Origin: CAWEWH01 sp963812775
GTDB taxonomy: Bacteria; Pseudomonadota; Alphaproteobacteria; Rhizobiales; Beijerinckiaceae
Direction: 5' to 3'
Assembly: GCA_963812775.1 (NCBI GenBank)
Contig: CAWEWH010000005.1
Span: forward strand, 682,001-746,000
Length of the DNA stretch: 64,000 bases
The position numbers and the translations under genes are program-made. Positions 17,504 through 27,654 of the stretch are shown here, in pieces. A model generated the notes under the pieces. The model did not search any database. It had not been told where the DNA came from and saw only the letters and a program-made list of their open reading frames with translations. Position 1 is the stretch's first letter, and the number at the start of each line of letters is the position of its first letter.

Positions 17504-20428
17504 ATGGACGCCATCCTGATCAAGATTTTGGCCACGGCGCTGGCGCTCAGCCAGGTCATGACCCGCCAGGACGCGATAGCAACCGAATTCGATCCCGCCC
17601 GGGACCGGGCGCGGTGGTGCAGTCCTGCAAGCGACGGCTGCACGCATATGCGCAAGGCCTTCGACATCGAGGACATCAATGTCGACGAGCTGATCGAGAC
17701 GGCCATGAGCGATCCCCAGGCGTCACCGGCGAGAATCAAGGCGTTGCGGGCTCAACTTGCCGACCTGCACAGGCCTACCGCGAGTTCTGCACGGGCGAGA
17801 CGATCGACAAGCTCTCGCCGTCGATCTCGACGAGGTCATCGCCTACTACAACAAGGCGGTGGCCGATCTGCCCGACCACAACAAGCTGAAAGGCATGAAG
17901 CTCCCGGGCCGCAGCGTCATGCTCGACAGTCACGGCGAGCACTTCGCCGAGCTGTTCGAGCCCGGCCACCGCCGCATGTGGGTGCCGCTGCGCCGACATT
18001 CCGCCATTGTCCAGCGGGCCTTCATCGCGGCCGAGGACAAGCGCTTCTTCCAGCACAAGGGCATCGACGAGCGCGGCGTGGTCCGCGCCTTCATCGGCAA
18101 CCTCGCGGCCCGGCCGGCCGCAGGGCGGCTCGACGCTCACCCAGCAGCTGGTGAAGAACCTGCTGGTCGGCGACGACGTCACCTATGAGCGCAAGATGCG
18201 CGAGATGATCGTCGCGTCGCGGGTCGAGCAGACGCTCAGCAAGAGCGAGATCCTCGAGCTCTATCTCAACGCGATCTATCTCGGCCGCGGCTCGTGGGGC
18301 ATCGAGATGGCGGCGCAGAGCTATTTCGGCAAGCCCGCCAAGGCGCTGACCCTGGCGGAAGCCGCTCTGTTGGCCGGGTTGACCAAGGGTCCCAACTACT
18401 ACGCCCCGAGCACCACCCCGATCGCGCGCGCGAGCGCCTCGCCTACGTGCTGAGCCGCATGCAAGGAGGATGGCGTCATCGATGCCGGCGAGCTCGGCAA
18501 GCGCTCGCGCAAGAGCCGCAGTCGTCGCCTTCGAGCGCCCGCGCCGCGACTCGGCCTGCATCTCGTCGATCATGTGGCGCGAGGCTGAGGGCACTGGCCG
18601 GCATCGACAGCCTGATCGGCGGCTCCTACACGGTGCGCTCGACCGTCATCCTGCACTTCCAGCGCGCCACCGAGGCCGCCTTGCAGGAAGGCCTTGCGCG
18701 ATACGAGCTCAGCACCGGCCGCATGCGCTTCAGGGCCCCGAGGCCAATCTCGCGCGAGGCCATCGCAGCAAGCTCGAGCGCCGAGGCGGCACGCGGCCGC
18801 GAAGCCCGCTTGGCATCAGGCGCTCGAACGGGCGTCTGCCGCTCTACGACGTGCATTGGACTCCCGCGGTCGTGGTCGAGAAGGCGCCGCGCCAAGGGCG
18901 GCGCGAGGCCATCACGCGTCGGCCTGCGCCGACGGCCGCGTCGCTGCCGCTCGCCGTCTGGAGCGCCGCCATCGCGGCGCGACCTCCAGGTCAACGACGT
19001 GGTCTACGTGCGCGGTGGCCGAGGCGCAAGGCCAGGCGCGGCGCGGCGGACCTGCGCGTGCGCCCGACGTGCAAGGGCGGCGTCGTCCTCGAGAACAAGA
19101 CCGGACGCATCCTCGCGATGACGGGCGGCTTCTCCTATGCGCTGAGCCCTCTCGACCGCAGCACGCAGGCGCAGCGCCAGCCGGGATCGACCTTCAAGCC
19201 GCTCACGTATCTGGCGGCGCTCGAGCCGCGGCTTGCAGCCGAACACGCTGGTTTGGGACACGCCGGTCACGTTGGCTCCGGTCGGCGGCAGCGACGCTGG
19301 ACGCTCGGCCGAGAGGACTACTGGTCGCCCAAAAACTACGACGGCGGCAGCGGCCGGCCTCATGACGCTGCGCCGCGCTCTCGAGAGCTCGAAGAACCAG
19401 GTCACCGCCCACCTGCTCGACGCCATCACGACGACCCGGAGAAAGCCTCGACCCGGGTGTGCGGCTCGCCCTGGAAGCGCAGCTCTACAAGGAGTGCGAG
19501 CCCTACTATCCCTTCGTGCTGGGCGCCCAGCCCCTGCGGCTCATGGATCTCGCCGCCTTCTACGCCGCAATCGCCAACGAAGGCGCGCGGCCCGCGCCGT
19601 ATGCCATCGAGGCGATCGAGCAAGGCGGCAGCGCGTCTATCGCGCGACGCCGAACGCCGCCGGTGGCCATCGGCTCGGGCGACCGCGTCGCCTTCTACCA
19701 GTTGAGGACCATGCTGCAGGGTGTGCTGTGAGCGCGGCACCGCCGTCGATCATGCGCCTCGCGCCCTATGTCGCCGGCAAGACCGGCACCAGCGACAACG
19801 AGAACGACGCCTGGTTCGTCGGCTTCACCAACGATGTGACGGTCGCGGTGTGGGTGGGCTACGACAATGCCGACGGCCAGCGCCGCACGCTCGGCCGCGG
19901 CCAGACCGGCGCCAAGGTGGCGCTGCCGATCTTCGAGCAGATCATCCAGGCCGTCTGGAGCGCGGCCTGCCCAAGGTCGCTCTGAACGGGCCCTCGCCGC
20001 AGGCGCAGCAGCAGATCGTCGACCTGCCCATCGATCTGCGCTCCGGCGACCGCCTGCAGCAGGCCGAGCGCACCGCCTTCCTCGAGCACTTCCGCGTCGG
20101 CAGCTCGGGCGGGCTCACCGAGACGCAATACCGGCTCGTGCCGCAGGCCGACGCCTATGCGTCGCGCTACTACCCCTATTCCACCGGTGATGAGAGCGCC
20201 GGCCTGTGGGGGGATCCTCGCTCCCGCGATCGCGACGCCTACGGCTACAATGGCTACAATTATGGCTACGGCGCCTACGCGCAGCGCACGCAGCCCAGCT
20301 ACAACTCACCGTCCGATGGCCAGCAGCAGGGGACGAGCGTTCCGTGGTGGGAGAACGACGATCGCTCGCGCCAGCGCACCCGCCGCGTCGATCCGCAATA
20401 TTTCGGGCGCAGCTGGCAGCTCGAATGA
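17504..20428 (+). pseudogene. Class A penicillin-binding protein (GT51 transglycosylase plus transpeptidase), many frameshifts as sequenced
   Basis: Bifunctional peptidoglycan synthase of about 970 residues. An unusual N-terminal region of about 130 residues (hydrophobic MDAILIKILATALALSQ, then KAFDIEDINVDELIETAM) precedes the GT51 domain. GT51 shows AAEDKRFFQHKGID near 18035 and GGSTLTQQLVKNLL near 18125. RKMREMIVASRVEQTLSK and ELYLNAIYLGRGSWG follow. The transpeptidase domain has SxxK as GSTFKPLTY near 19190, SxN as SSKNQ near 19386 and KTGT at 19779-19790. The C-terminus ends in a tyrosine-glycine rich tail (NGYNYGYGAYAQ) followed by RTRRVDPQYFGRSW. Frame breaks occur near 17780, 18110, 18430, 18600-19100 and 19300-19740. 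Its TGA overlaps the start of the next gene as ATGA. The family is known from bradyrhizobial genomes. Confidence 0.85.
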
Positions 20429-21468
20429 TGCGTCGTCTCGGTCTCGCCGCTCGGGCGCTGGCATTGTGCTGGCTCGCGTCAAGCGCCGCTCACGCCCAAG
20501 AATTCAAGATCAGGGAAGTGGCCGGCGTGGCGGCGCTGCCGATCTCGCAAGTCGCGCCGGCAACCATCGTCTTCTCGGACCGCAAGGCCGACGCCTTGGC
20601 GCAGCCCGAGACCGGCCTCATGCGCTTCGAGGATTGGGAGCGCACCCGTCTGCACGAGAAGGAACTCCTGACGCTCTGGCCTGGCTATGCCGAGCCGACC
20701 CAGACCGTCACGGTGAACGGCGTCAAGCGGCCACAGAAGCGAAAGTTGCACGTCTATGTGGCCGAGGCGCGCTTTCTCCTCGCCAAGGCGCCGGGATCCT
20801 TACAGCTCGCCGATTATGCGTCGCTGAAATTCATCGAGCGGGTCGATCCGGCGATCAAGCACCGCGCCATTGCGGCCCCGGACGCCGTTCCCAACAAGGA
20901 CCAGGAGGCCCAATCGAGCCGCCGTCCGGATCGGCCCTGGTGCGAGCCGGCCGAGCGCAGCGTATGCATCGAGTCGCGCTACAATCTCGAAGGCAAGCTC
21001 CCGACCGGCATCCGCCTCGCCAACAAGCTCGACGAGGGCAGCAAGAAGATCGCCGAGTTTCTCGAATTCCAGAGCGAGCTCAGGGCGCTTGCGCCGCAGG
21101 ACGTCGATGCGGCAGCGCTCAAGCGCCTCACCGGGCTCGACACGGCGATTGCCGGCGCCCTCGAGCAGAGCACCTTCCACGTCAACCAGATCATGTCGTT
21201 CGGCAAGCTCCTGGCCGTCTTCCAGGCGCATCCCACCGATGCCGGCAAGACGGTGGTGACCGCCTATATGGTGCTGGCCATCAAGTCGGACGTACTGGAG
21301 AAGAAGAAGGAGTTCGCCAACGTGCCGGTGCTTCGCAATCTGCTGCCCGCGCAGGTGCTCGCCGGCAACAGCTCTTTCAATACCGGCACATCGATCAGCG
21401 CCGGCGTGCCGAAATACGTGCGCCACCAGGTCCTCGCCATCGCGCGGCTAATGGGCGCCAAGGATTGA
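20425..21468 (+). CDS. Secreted protein of unknown function coupled to the penicillin-binding protein
   Basis: A 347-residue protein that I do not recognise. It starts MMRRLGLAARALALCWLASS, a clear signal peptide with likely cleavage after AHA, so it should be periplasmic or outer-membrane facing. The mature part has no repeats or helices of membrane length. Notable stretches are RLHEKELLTLWPGYAEPT, RPWCEPAERSVCIESRYN (two cysteines eight residues apart, possibly a disulfide) and GTSISAGVPKYVRHQ near the end. The start codon overlaps the stop of the class A PBP as ATGA, which implies translational coupling and a shared process, perhaps cell-wall remodelling. That role is inference from position only. 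An adjacent ATG at 20428 is an equal start. Confidence 0.75.
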   Translation: MMRRLGLAARALALCWLASSAAHAQEFKIREVAGVAALPISQVAPATIVFSDRKADALAQPETGLMRFEDWERTRLHEKELLTLWPGYAEPTQTVTVNGVKRPQKRKLHVYVAEARFLLAKAPGSLQLADYASLKFIERVDPAIKHRAIAAPDAVPNKDQEAQSSRRPDRPWCEPAERSVCIESRYNLEGKLPTGIRLANKLDEGSKKIAEFLEFQSELRALAPQDVDAAALKRLTGLDTAIAGALEQSTFHVNQIMSFGKLLAVFQAHPTDAGKTVVTAYMVLAIKSDVLEKKKEFANVPVLRNLLPAQVLAGNSSFNTGTSISAGVPKYVRHQVLAIARLMGAKD

Positions 21469-21483
21469 CGCCGGGCAGCCTCC

Positions 21484-22245
21484 TCAGAACTGCACGCGCT
21501 GCGAGATCGCCCCGTCGACGATGAGGTTGGTGCCGGTGATGAAGCTGGCCCGCGGGCTCACCAGGAACACCGCCGCGTTGGCGACTTCCTGCGGCGTTCC
21601 CATGCGTCCCATCGGGTTGCGGGAGAGCGCCGCCTTGTAGCGATCGGGCATCTTTTCCTCCACGACGTTCCAAACGCCGCCCTTGAAGTAGACGGTGCCC
21701 GGCGACACGACGTTGGCGCGCACGTTCTTGGCGGCCAGATTCTGGGCGAGCGACTTGATGTAGGGGAGGATGGCCGCCTTGGCGCCGCTATACGAGCGCC
21801 GCGGGCCCGTCGTCTCGACAGCCGCCACGGTGCCGATCACCACGATGGCGCCGGCCCCCGATTTCTCCAGGAACGGCGCCGCCGCCTCGCAGCCGCGCAC
21901 CGTGCCGAGCACGTCGATCTCGAGGCTCTTGCGCCAGGATTTGTCGGAATTGTCGCCGCCCAGGAAGCTGACATTGGAGATGAAGATGTCGAGGCTGCCG
22001 AGCTTTCCGGCCGTCGATTCGATGAAGCTCTTGAGCGCCGCGCCGTCGGCCACGTCGATGACGCTGCCGTGCGCCTTGGCGCCCTTGCCCTTGAAGGCGG
22101 CGACCGCTTCGTCGACCTGCGCGGCGTTGCGCGCGCAGATGCCGATGTCGCAGCCCTCCTCGACCAGGAGATCGGCGATGGCGCGACCGATGCCGCGCGT
22201 GCCGCCGGTCACGATGGCGCGTTTGCCCTTGAGGCCAAGGTCCAT
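21484..22245 (-). CDS. SDR-family NAD(P)-dependent oxidoreductase
   Basis: Short-chain dehydrogenase of 253 residues. The cofactor motif is TGGTRGIG near residue 14, the NAG-equivalent strand reads FISNVSFLGG, the catalytic serine lies in VVIGTVAAVETTGP with YSGAK as the YxxxK pair near residue 155, and the C-terminus has the FabG-like FITGTNLIVDGA. The glycine-rich loop followed by CARNAAQVDE suggests NADP preference, as judged from an arginine after the second strand. The substrate is unknown. It is convergent with the secreted protein gene and follows the radical SAM gene on the same strand, separated by a composite palindrome. Confidence 0.92.
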   Translation of the reverse strand: MDLGLKGKRAIVTGGTRGIGRAIADLLVEEGCDIGICARNAAQVDEAVAAFKGKGAKAHGSVIDVADGAALKSFIESTAGKLGSLDIFISNVSFLGGDNSDKSWRKSLEIDVLGTVRGCEAAAPFLEKSGAGAIVVIGTVAAVETTGPRRSYSGAKAAILPYIKSLAQNLAAKNVRANVVSPGTVYFKGGVWNVVEEKMPDRYKAALSRNPMGRMGTPQEVANAAVFLVSPRASFITGTNLIVDGAISQRVQF

Positions 22246-22253
22246 GGCGTTCT

Positions 22254-22360
22254 CCTAGCGCACGATCCCGAAAAGTGTGCGCGATTTTCGGATAAGATCA
22301 TGCGCCAAAGCAAAGAGATAGAGCGCGTGCGCGATGGCTCCTAGTCGCATCGCGCTCTAG
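22254..22360. repeat. Composite intergenic palindrome, GATCCCGAAAAGTG family
   Basis: Two adjacent inverted repeats. The first (22258-22305) has the arms GCGCACGATCCCGAAAA and TTTTCGGATAAGATCATGCGC. The second (22321-22358) has GAGCGCGTGCGCGATG facing CGCATCGCGCTCT. The element is bounded by CTAG at both ends. The same two-part structure recurs at 47138-47233 and 53948-54046. Confidence 0.8.
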
Positions 22361-22380
22361 CGTGGCGATTGCTGTAGGTG

Positions 22381-24181
22381 TCAGTTCGTTCCGGCGACCT
22401 GCCGTCGCGGTGCAGGCGCGGCAGGGGCGGGACGCAGCCGGTCCTGCGCCTGCCGGCGCGCCTTCTCGACGGCGGCGCGCGAGGCGTCGTTCAGCTCGAA
22501 CATTTCGAGCGTCTCGGTCTCGGCGTCGACGACGGGCGTGATGGCAAGATCGCGATAGTGCTTGATGCGCTGGGTCCTTCTCGAGGCGCTTGCGCATGCG
22601 GTGCAGCTTCAGCCCGTAGCGCAGTGAAGCGCGCAGTATTTGACGAGCCGTCTCGGCGGCGTAGCGCGGGTGGAAAGGAGAGCCGGCACGCGCGGCAGTT
22701 CGGGCCGGCGCTGCGTGCGGTCCTTGCAGCCGGAGATAGCCGCATTGCTGCGGATGCACGCCCTCGAAATGCGGCGCGCCGTAGACTCTGCAGCACCGAG
22801 CGCCGATCCTCACCGGCTTGATGCCGTAGGCGACGTTGCGCTTCATGATCCGCTCGACATGCTCGTCGGTGTAGTACCAGGTCCCACATGTCGCGGTAGG
22901 TCTGCTGCCACTCCTCGCGCGCTCATCTTCGGGTGCTCACCGTCACCGTCTCGAGGTCGTATTTGTTGAGATCCGGATCCATCCAGACGCCCTTCTCGTG
23001 GAGCGTCTTGTGGTCCTCCGAGCCGGGCAGCGGCGTCAGCATGGTGAATTCGAGCACGTCGACCGGCAGCTCCTTCTGGATGATCCGATGTCGCGCTTGA
23101 TCGTCTCGGGCGTGTCGCCCGGCAGGCCCATGATGAAGCCGGCATAGGTGACGATGCCGGCCTCCTTCCAGGCCTGGAACATCTTGCGGTATTCGGTGAT
23201 GCGGTTCTGGTTCTTCTTCATGTGAACCAGATTGTCCGGATTGATGCTCTCCAGCCCGATGAACACGTAGCGGCAGCCGGCCCGCGCCGCCTTCTCGATG
23301 AAGTTCGGGATCTTGTGCGCCAGCACGTCGACCTGGATCAGGAAGTGCAGGCTGTAATCCCTTCGCCTCGCGCAGCTCGATCATGCCGGTCGAAGATCGG
23401 CTCCCAGTTCCGGTTGCGGGCGAAATTGTCGTCGGTGACGAAGAAGCGCGAGATGCCCTGCGCGGCGTTCTCGCGCACGATGCGCTCGATGTCGTCGGCG
23501 TCGCGCCAGCGCGACTTGCGGCCCTGCACGTTGATGATGGTGCAGAACGAGCACTGGAACGGGCAGCCGCGTCCGGCGTCGAAGGACGACAGCACGCCGT
23601 CGTAGCGCTGCACCAGCCGCCGCGGCAGGTAGGGGATGGTCTGGCCCTGCAGGTTGGGCAGGTCGTGCATGTAATTGTAGAGCGGCTTGGCGGTGCCGGC
23701 ATGCATGTCCTTGAGGAAGGGCTCGAACTGCTGCTCGGCCTCGCCGGCGAAGAGCGTGATGCCGAGATCGATCGCCTCCTGCAGCTCCGGCGTCAGATCC
23801 TTCAGCATCGAGATGCAGCCGCTCACATGGAAGCCGCCGATCGCGACCGCGATGCCGCGCGCGCGGAACTGCCGGGCAATCGCCATGGCGCGCGGGAACT
23901 GGTTCGACTGCACGCCGACGAGGCAGACGATGCCGGAATGTCCCGGCGCCTCGATGCGCGCCGGCGATCTTCTCGACCGGCACCGTGATGTTCATCTCGT
24001 CGTAGGCGTCGACCTCGATCGCGACGTCATCGCCGAGCACCTTGCGGTCGGCGCAATCCTGCGCGATGGCGTAGAGGCAAGCCATCGAGTTCGACGGGAT
24101 CCACGCCTTCCACCACTGGATGACATAGCCGTCCTTGTCGTAGTGGGACGGCTTGACGATCTCGACGTGGAAGGTCTGCAT
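22381..24181 (-). pseudogene. B12-binding-domain radical SAM protein, several frameshifts as sequenced
   Basis: About 600 residues. The N-terminal part (from 24181, MQTFHVEIVKPSHYDKDGYV) contains a cobalamin-binding-like Rossmann segment, VCLVGVQSNQFPRAMAIA, without an obvious DxHxxG. The radical SAM cluster motif is CPFQCSFC, within FDAGRGCPFQCSFCTIINVQ near 23570. AGFIMGLPGDTPETIKRDI and EFTMLTPLPGSEDHKTLHEKG follow, typical of the BchE/HpnP-like superfamily. The C-terminal third (TWYYTDEHVERIMKRN and a proline-rich tail ending QVAGTN) is an extension of unknown role. Frame breaks occur near 23955, 23385, 23085, 22920 and 22880-22580. GGGGGAC precedes the start. The reaction cannot be named; methyl transfer or ring chemistry are typical of the class. 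Confidence 0.82.
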
Positions 24182-24398
24182 GTCCCCCGACCCGGTGCCC
24201 GACGCGGCGCATCGAACATACACGCATTGGCGGGTTGGCGGCATGACATTCGCGCAACAGGCACGGGCCGCGTCTTGGCGCGGCCGTCCCGATTCCGTGC
24301 GGACGGCGCCCCGCGCCTCACAGCAAAAGCAGTGCCGGCTCAAACGTTTAGGCGGCGTGCTAGATCGCTCCCGGCCGGCTCGCCGGCCACCGGAGGCA

Positions 24399-25163
24399 TC
24401 AGCCAGGGCCGAGCCGCGCCGCCGTCAGGAGGTAGTTGACCTGTGGGCTCGGCACGATCTTGAGGTCGCGGCTCCTGAGGTCGAGCCCGACGCCGCTGAC
24501 ATCGATCGTCGCGAAGCCGTCGCGCTCGAGCGTCTGCGAAACCTCATCGGGCTTCAGGAAGCGGCGCCAGTGATGCGTTCCGCGCGGCAGGAGCCGCAGC
24601 ACGTATTCGGCCATCACGATGGCGTACGCGAGGCTCTTCAGGGTGCGGCTGATGGTTGACACGAAGACGAGCCCGCCGGGCCGCACTAGGTTGGCGCAGT
24701 GGCCCAGGAAGGCATCGGCGTCCGCCACGTGCTCGATCACCTCCATGAGCGCGAGGGCGTCGAACAGCTCGCCGCTCTGCGCCAGCGCCTCCACGGTCGT
24801 GCAGCGATAGTCGACCGAAAGTCCGGCTTCCCTGGCATGGCGCGCCGCCGCCGCGATGGTGATGCCGGCCGGATCGGCCCCCACCACCTCGGCGCCCAGG
24901 CGGGCGAGCGGCTCGCACAGAACACCGCCGCCGCAGCCCACATCGAGGATGCGCAGTCCCCTGAGGCATTTCGGCTGCCGCGCGTCGCGATGGAATTGCA
25001 GGCAGACGGCGTCGCGGATGTAGGGCACGCGGACGAGGTTGTACTTGTGCAGCCAGCGCGCCTCGCCGTCCTCGCCCCACCAGGCATCGGCCGGCACGTC
25101 AAAGCGCGCGATCTGGTCCGCATCGATCGTCGAGACGGCCGCGCGCGGCACCCGTTGATCCAT
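24399..25163 (-). CDS. ubiG: Ubiquinone biosynthesis O-methyltransferase UbiG
   Basis: SAM-dependent methyltransferase for the two O-methylation steps of ubiquinone synthesis. 254 residues from the ATG at 25163. The N-terminus IDADQIARFDVPADAWWGE and HKYNLVRVPYIRDAV match UbiG, where the sequence normally reads FxxxAxxWWDxxG...LHxxNxxRxxYI. The SAM motif is ILDVGCGGGVLCEPLARLGA near residue 70, and the post-I motif GADPAGITIAAA, ALMEVIEHVADADAF and GGLVFVSTISRTLKS follow in order. One deviation is DPAG where DxSE is usual. It stands alone, divergent from the DUF3830 gene. Confidence 0.9.
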   Translation of the reverse strand: MDQRVPRAAVSTIDADQIARFDVPADAWWGEDGEARWLHKYNLVRVPYIRDAVCLQFHRDARQPKCLRGLRILDVGCGGGVLCEPLARLGAEVVGADPAGITIAAAARHAREAGLSVDYRCTTVEALAQSGELFDALALMEVIEHVADADAFLGHCANLVRPGGLVFVSTISRTLKSLAYAIVMAEYVLRLLPRGTHHWRRFLKPDEVSQTLERDGFATIDVSGVGLDLRSRDLKIVPSPQVNYLLTAARLGPG

Positions 25164-25285
25164 GGCCAGCCCCACCCGAATCGCCTGTCGGCCCGCTTGC
25201 CCGATCGCCAATCTAGCCCGGCCCGCGCTTGAATGGCAGATTGCGGACCGGACAATCCACCGCCAGAGATTGCCGCGGAGGCGCG

Positions 25286-25699
25286 ATGAGCAAGCTGAGG
25301 ATCGAGGCCGGCCCCTTCGTTTTCGACGCGCGGCTCGAGACCGAGATGGCGCCCAGGACCTGCGCGGCCTTCGTCCGCCGGCTGCCATTTGAGGGTGAGG
25401 TCGTGCACGTGCGCTGGAGCGGTGAGGCCGTGTGGATCCCCTTGGGCGACTACGATTTCGCCGTCACCTACGAGAACCACACGAGCTTTCCCGCCCCCGG
25501 CCAGGTTCTGCTCTATCCGGGCGGCATCAGCGAGACCGAGATTCTGCTTGCCTATGGCAGCGTGCATTTCGCCAGCAAGGTGGGACAGCTCGCCGGCAAC
25601 CACTTCCTCACCCTCACGTCCGGCCTCGACGATCTGCCGAAGCTCGGCAAGCTGGCCTTGTGGCAGGGGGCGCAACGCATTCGTTTCTCGCCGGGCTGA
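25286..25699 (+). CDS. DUF3830 family protein
   Basis: Small cytoplasmic protein of 137 residues with the cyclophilin-like pattern of the DUF3830 family: PRTCAAFVRRLPFEGEVVH near residue 22, GEAVWIPLGDYDF near residue 46, and QVLLYPGGISETEILLAYG near residue 73. No catalytic function is established for the family. Members often sit beside transporters or amino-acid catabolic genes, and here a TAXI-TRAP transporter converges on it. Start at ATG 25286 is supported by GCGGAGGCGCG just upstream; the frame is open further upstream but carries no good start. Confidence 0.82.
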   Translation: MSKLRIEAGPFVFDARLETEMAPRTCAAFVRRLPFEGEVVHVRWSGEAVWIPLGDYDFAVTYENHTSFPAPGQVLLYPGGISETEILLAYGSVHFASKVGQLAGNHFLTLTSGLDDLPKLGKLALWQGAQRIRFSPG

Positions 25700-25725
25700 G
25701 TGGGGCGCCGCGGCGCCGCCACAGG

Positions 25726-27601
25726 TCACTCCGGCTGCTTGATGGTGGGGTTGGCGGCGCGCCGTTCCATCGTCTGGGTGACGATGACGAATGCCGCCAG
25801 GGTCGCTCCGGCGAGGTCCGTCCACACCCCGGGAAACACCAGGCAGATTCCGGCGGCCGTCAGCAGCGCCCGCTGCCAATGGGACGCGGCCGTGACGAAA
25901 TAGCCGTGCAGCCCGCCGGCGAAGAGCGCGATGCCGATGCAGGCCGTGCCGAAGGCGAGGATGATCTCGGGCCAGGTGCCGATCATCAAGCAGCGCCGGC
26001 TGATAGACGAACATGAACGGGATGATAAAGCCGGCGGCGCCGATTTTCATGGCCGCCCAACCGCTCTCCCACATGTCCGCCTTGGCGAGGCCGGCGGCCG
26101 CGAACACCGCCAGCGCGACAGGCGGCGTGATTGCCGACAGCACCGAGTAGTAGAAAGCGAACATGTGCGCCGCCGGCTCGACACGCCGAGCTTCATGATC
26201 GCCGGGATGAGCAGCGCCGTGAGCAGGATGTAGGACGGCGTCGTCGGCAGCCCGGTGCCCAGCACGATCGCCGCCAGCATCGTCATGATCAGCGCGACGA
26301 ACAGCGTGTCCTGGGCGAGCGCCACGACCCATTGCGTGAACACGATGCCGAGGCCCGACAAGCGTGACCACGCCGATCATGATGCCGGCCGATGCGCAGG
26401 CGAGCGCGACCGCAAGCGAGTTCTTGGCGCCCTCGACCATCGCGTCGACGACGTTGGTCAGCGTGACGTTGACGCGGGTCGACTTGCGCAGCGCCGCCAC
26501 CGGGAAGCAGGCGAGCGTCCCTGCCAGCGCGGCGAGCGGCGCGCTGTAGCCGGAATACATGACGACGAGCAGGATGATGATCGGCAGGAAGAGGTGTCCG
26601 CGCTCGGCCATGACGACGCGCAGCCGCGGCAGCTCCGAGCGCGGCACGCCGACGATGCCGCGGCGCTTGGCCTCGAAATGCACCGCCGCGAAGCAGGCGA
26701 CGTAGTAAAGGATCGCCGGAATGACCGCCCAGATGACGATCTGGCTGTAGGGCACGGCCAGGAACTCGGCCATCACGAAGGCGGCCGCCCCCATGATCGG
26801 CGGCATGATCTGCCCGCCGGTCGACGCGGTCGCCTCGACGCCGGCGGCGAAGTGCGGCTGGAAAGCCCGAGCGCTTCATCAGCGGAATCGAGATCGGGCC
26901 GTCGACCATGACGTTGGCGACCGCGCTGCCCGAGATGGTGCCGAACAGGCTCGAGCTGATGACCGAGACCTTGCCGGGGCCGCCGGCGGTGTGCCCGGTC
27001 AGCGCCATGGCGAAATCCATGAACAACTGGCCGACGCCGGTCTTCTCCATGAAGCTGCCGAACACCACGAAGATGATCACGAACGACGCCGAGACCGCGA
27101 GCGCCTGCCCGAAAATGCCCTCCGTCGTCATGTAGAGCTGGTCGATGAGGCGCATCGGCTCGAGCTTGGCGATGAACAGCCCGTAGACCAGGAACAAGAC
27201 GGAGGTGATCGGCAGCGACAGGTCGACGCAGCGGCGCGTCGCTTCGGTCACGACCACGATCAGGATCGTGCCGAAGATCATGTCGGTGACCATGTCAGAT
27301 CGTCAATGTAGTAGATGCGGGTGACGACGTATTCGTAGTTGATGAACAGGTAGAGAAGCGAAGCGGCGCCGAGCACCAGCCACGCATAGTCGAGGACGTT
27401 GGGAATGGGCCGCATGACACCCACCTTGCTGCCGTAGATCAGGAACACCAGCACGAGCGCGAACAGCAGGTGCGTGCCGCGGAAGATGATGGCTTCCGAC
27501 TGCCCCGCCACGATGACCCACATGTGATAGAGGACCATCGCGACGGCGACCACCGTCACGGCCAGATGCACGAGCCCCGCGGTAGCTCAGGTCGACTTCA
27601 T
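25726..27601 (-). pseudogene. TRAP transporter fused permease (TAXI type, 4TM+12TM), several frameshifts as sequenced
   Basis: Inner-membrane permease of about 620 residues that joins the small and large TRAP subunits, as usual when the binding protein is of the TAXI type. Recognisable segments in order are VAVAMVLYHMWVIVAGQ, FGTILIVVVTEATRRCV, SFVIIFVVFGSFMEKTGVGQ, FGTISGSAVANVMVDGPISI, MIGVVTLVG, GTGLPTTPSYILLTALLIPA, FAFYYSVLSAITPPVALAVF and the C-terminal GTACIGIALFAGGLHGYF. They lie in alternating frames with breaks near 27588, 27298, 26865, 26358, 26180 and 25990. The ATG at 27601 reads MKST and hits TGA; one base removed joins it to ATAGLVHLAVTVV. A GTG at 27571 is the alternative start. 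It follows the binding-protein gene by 53 bases. Confidence 0.88.
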
Positions 27602-27654
27602 CTTGTCCCGCAAGGGCCGCTCGCGGCGGCCGTCGCGGCTCGGCCGCAGCTTCG

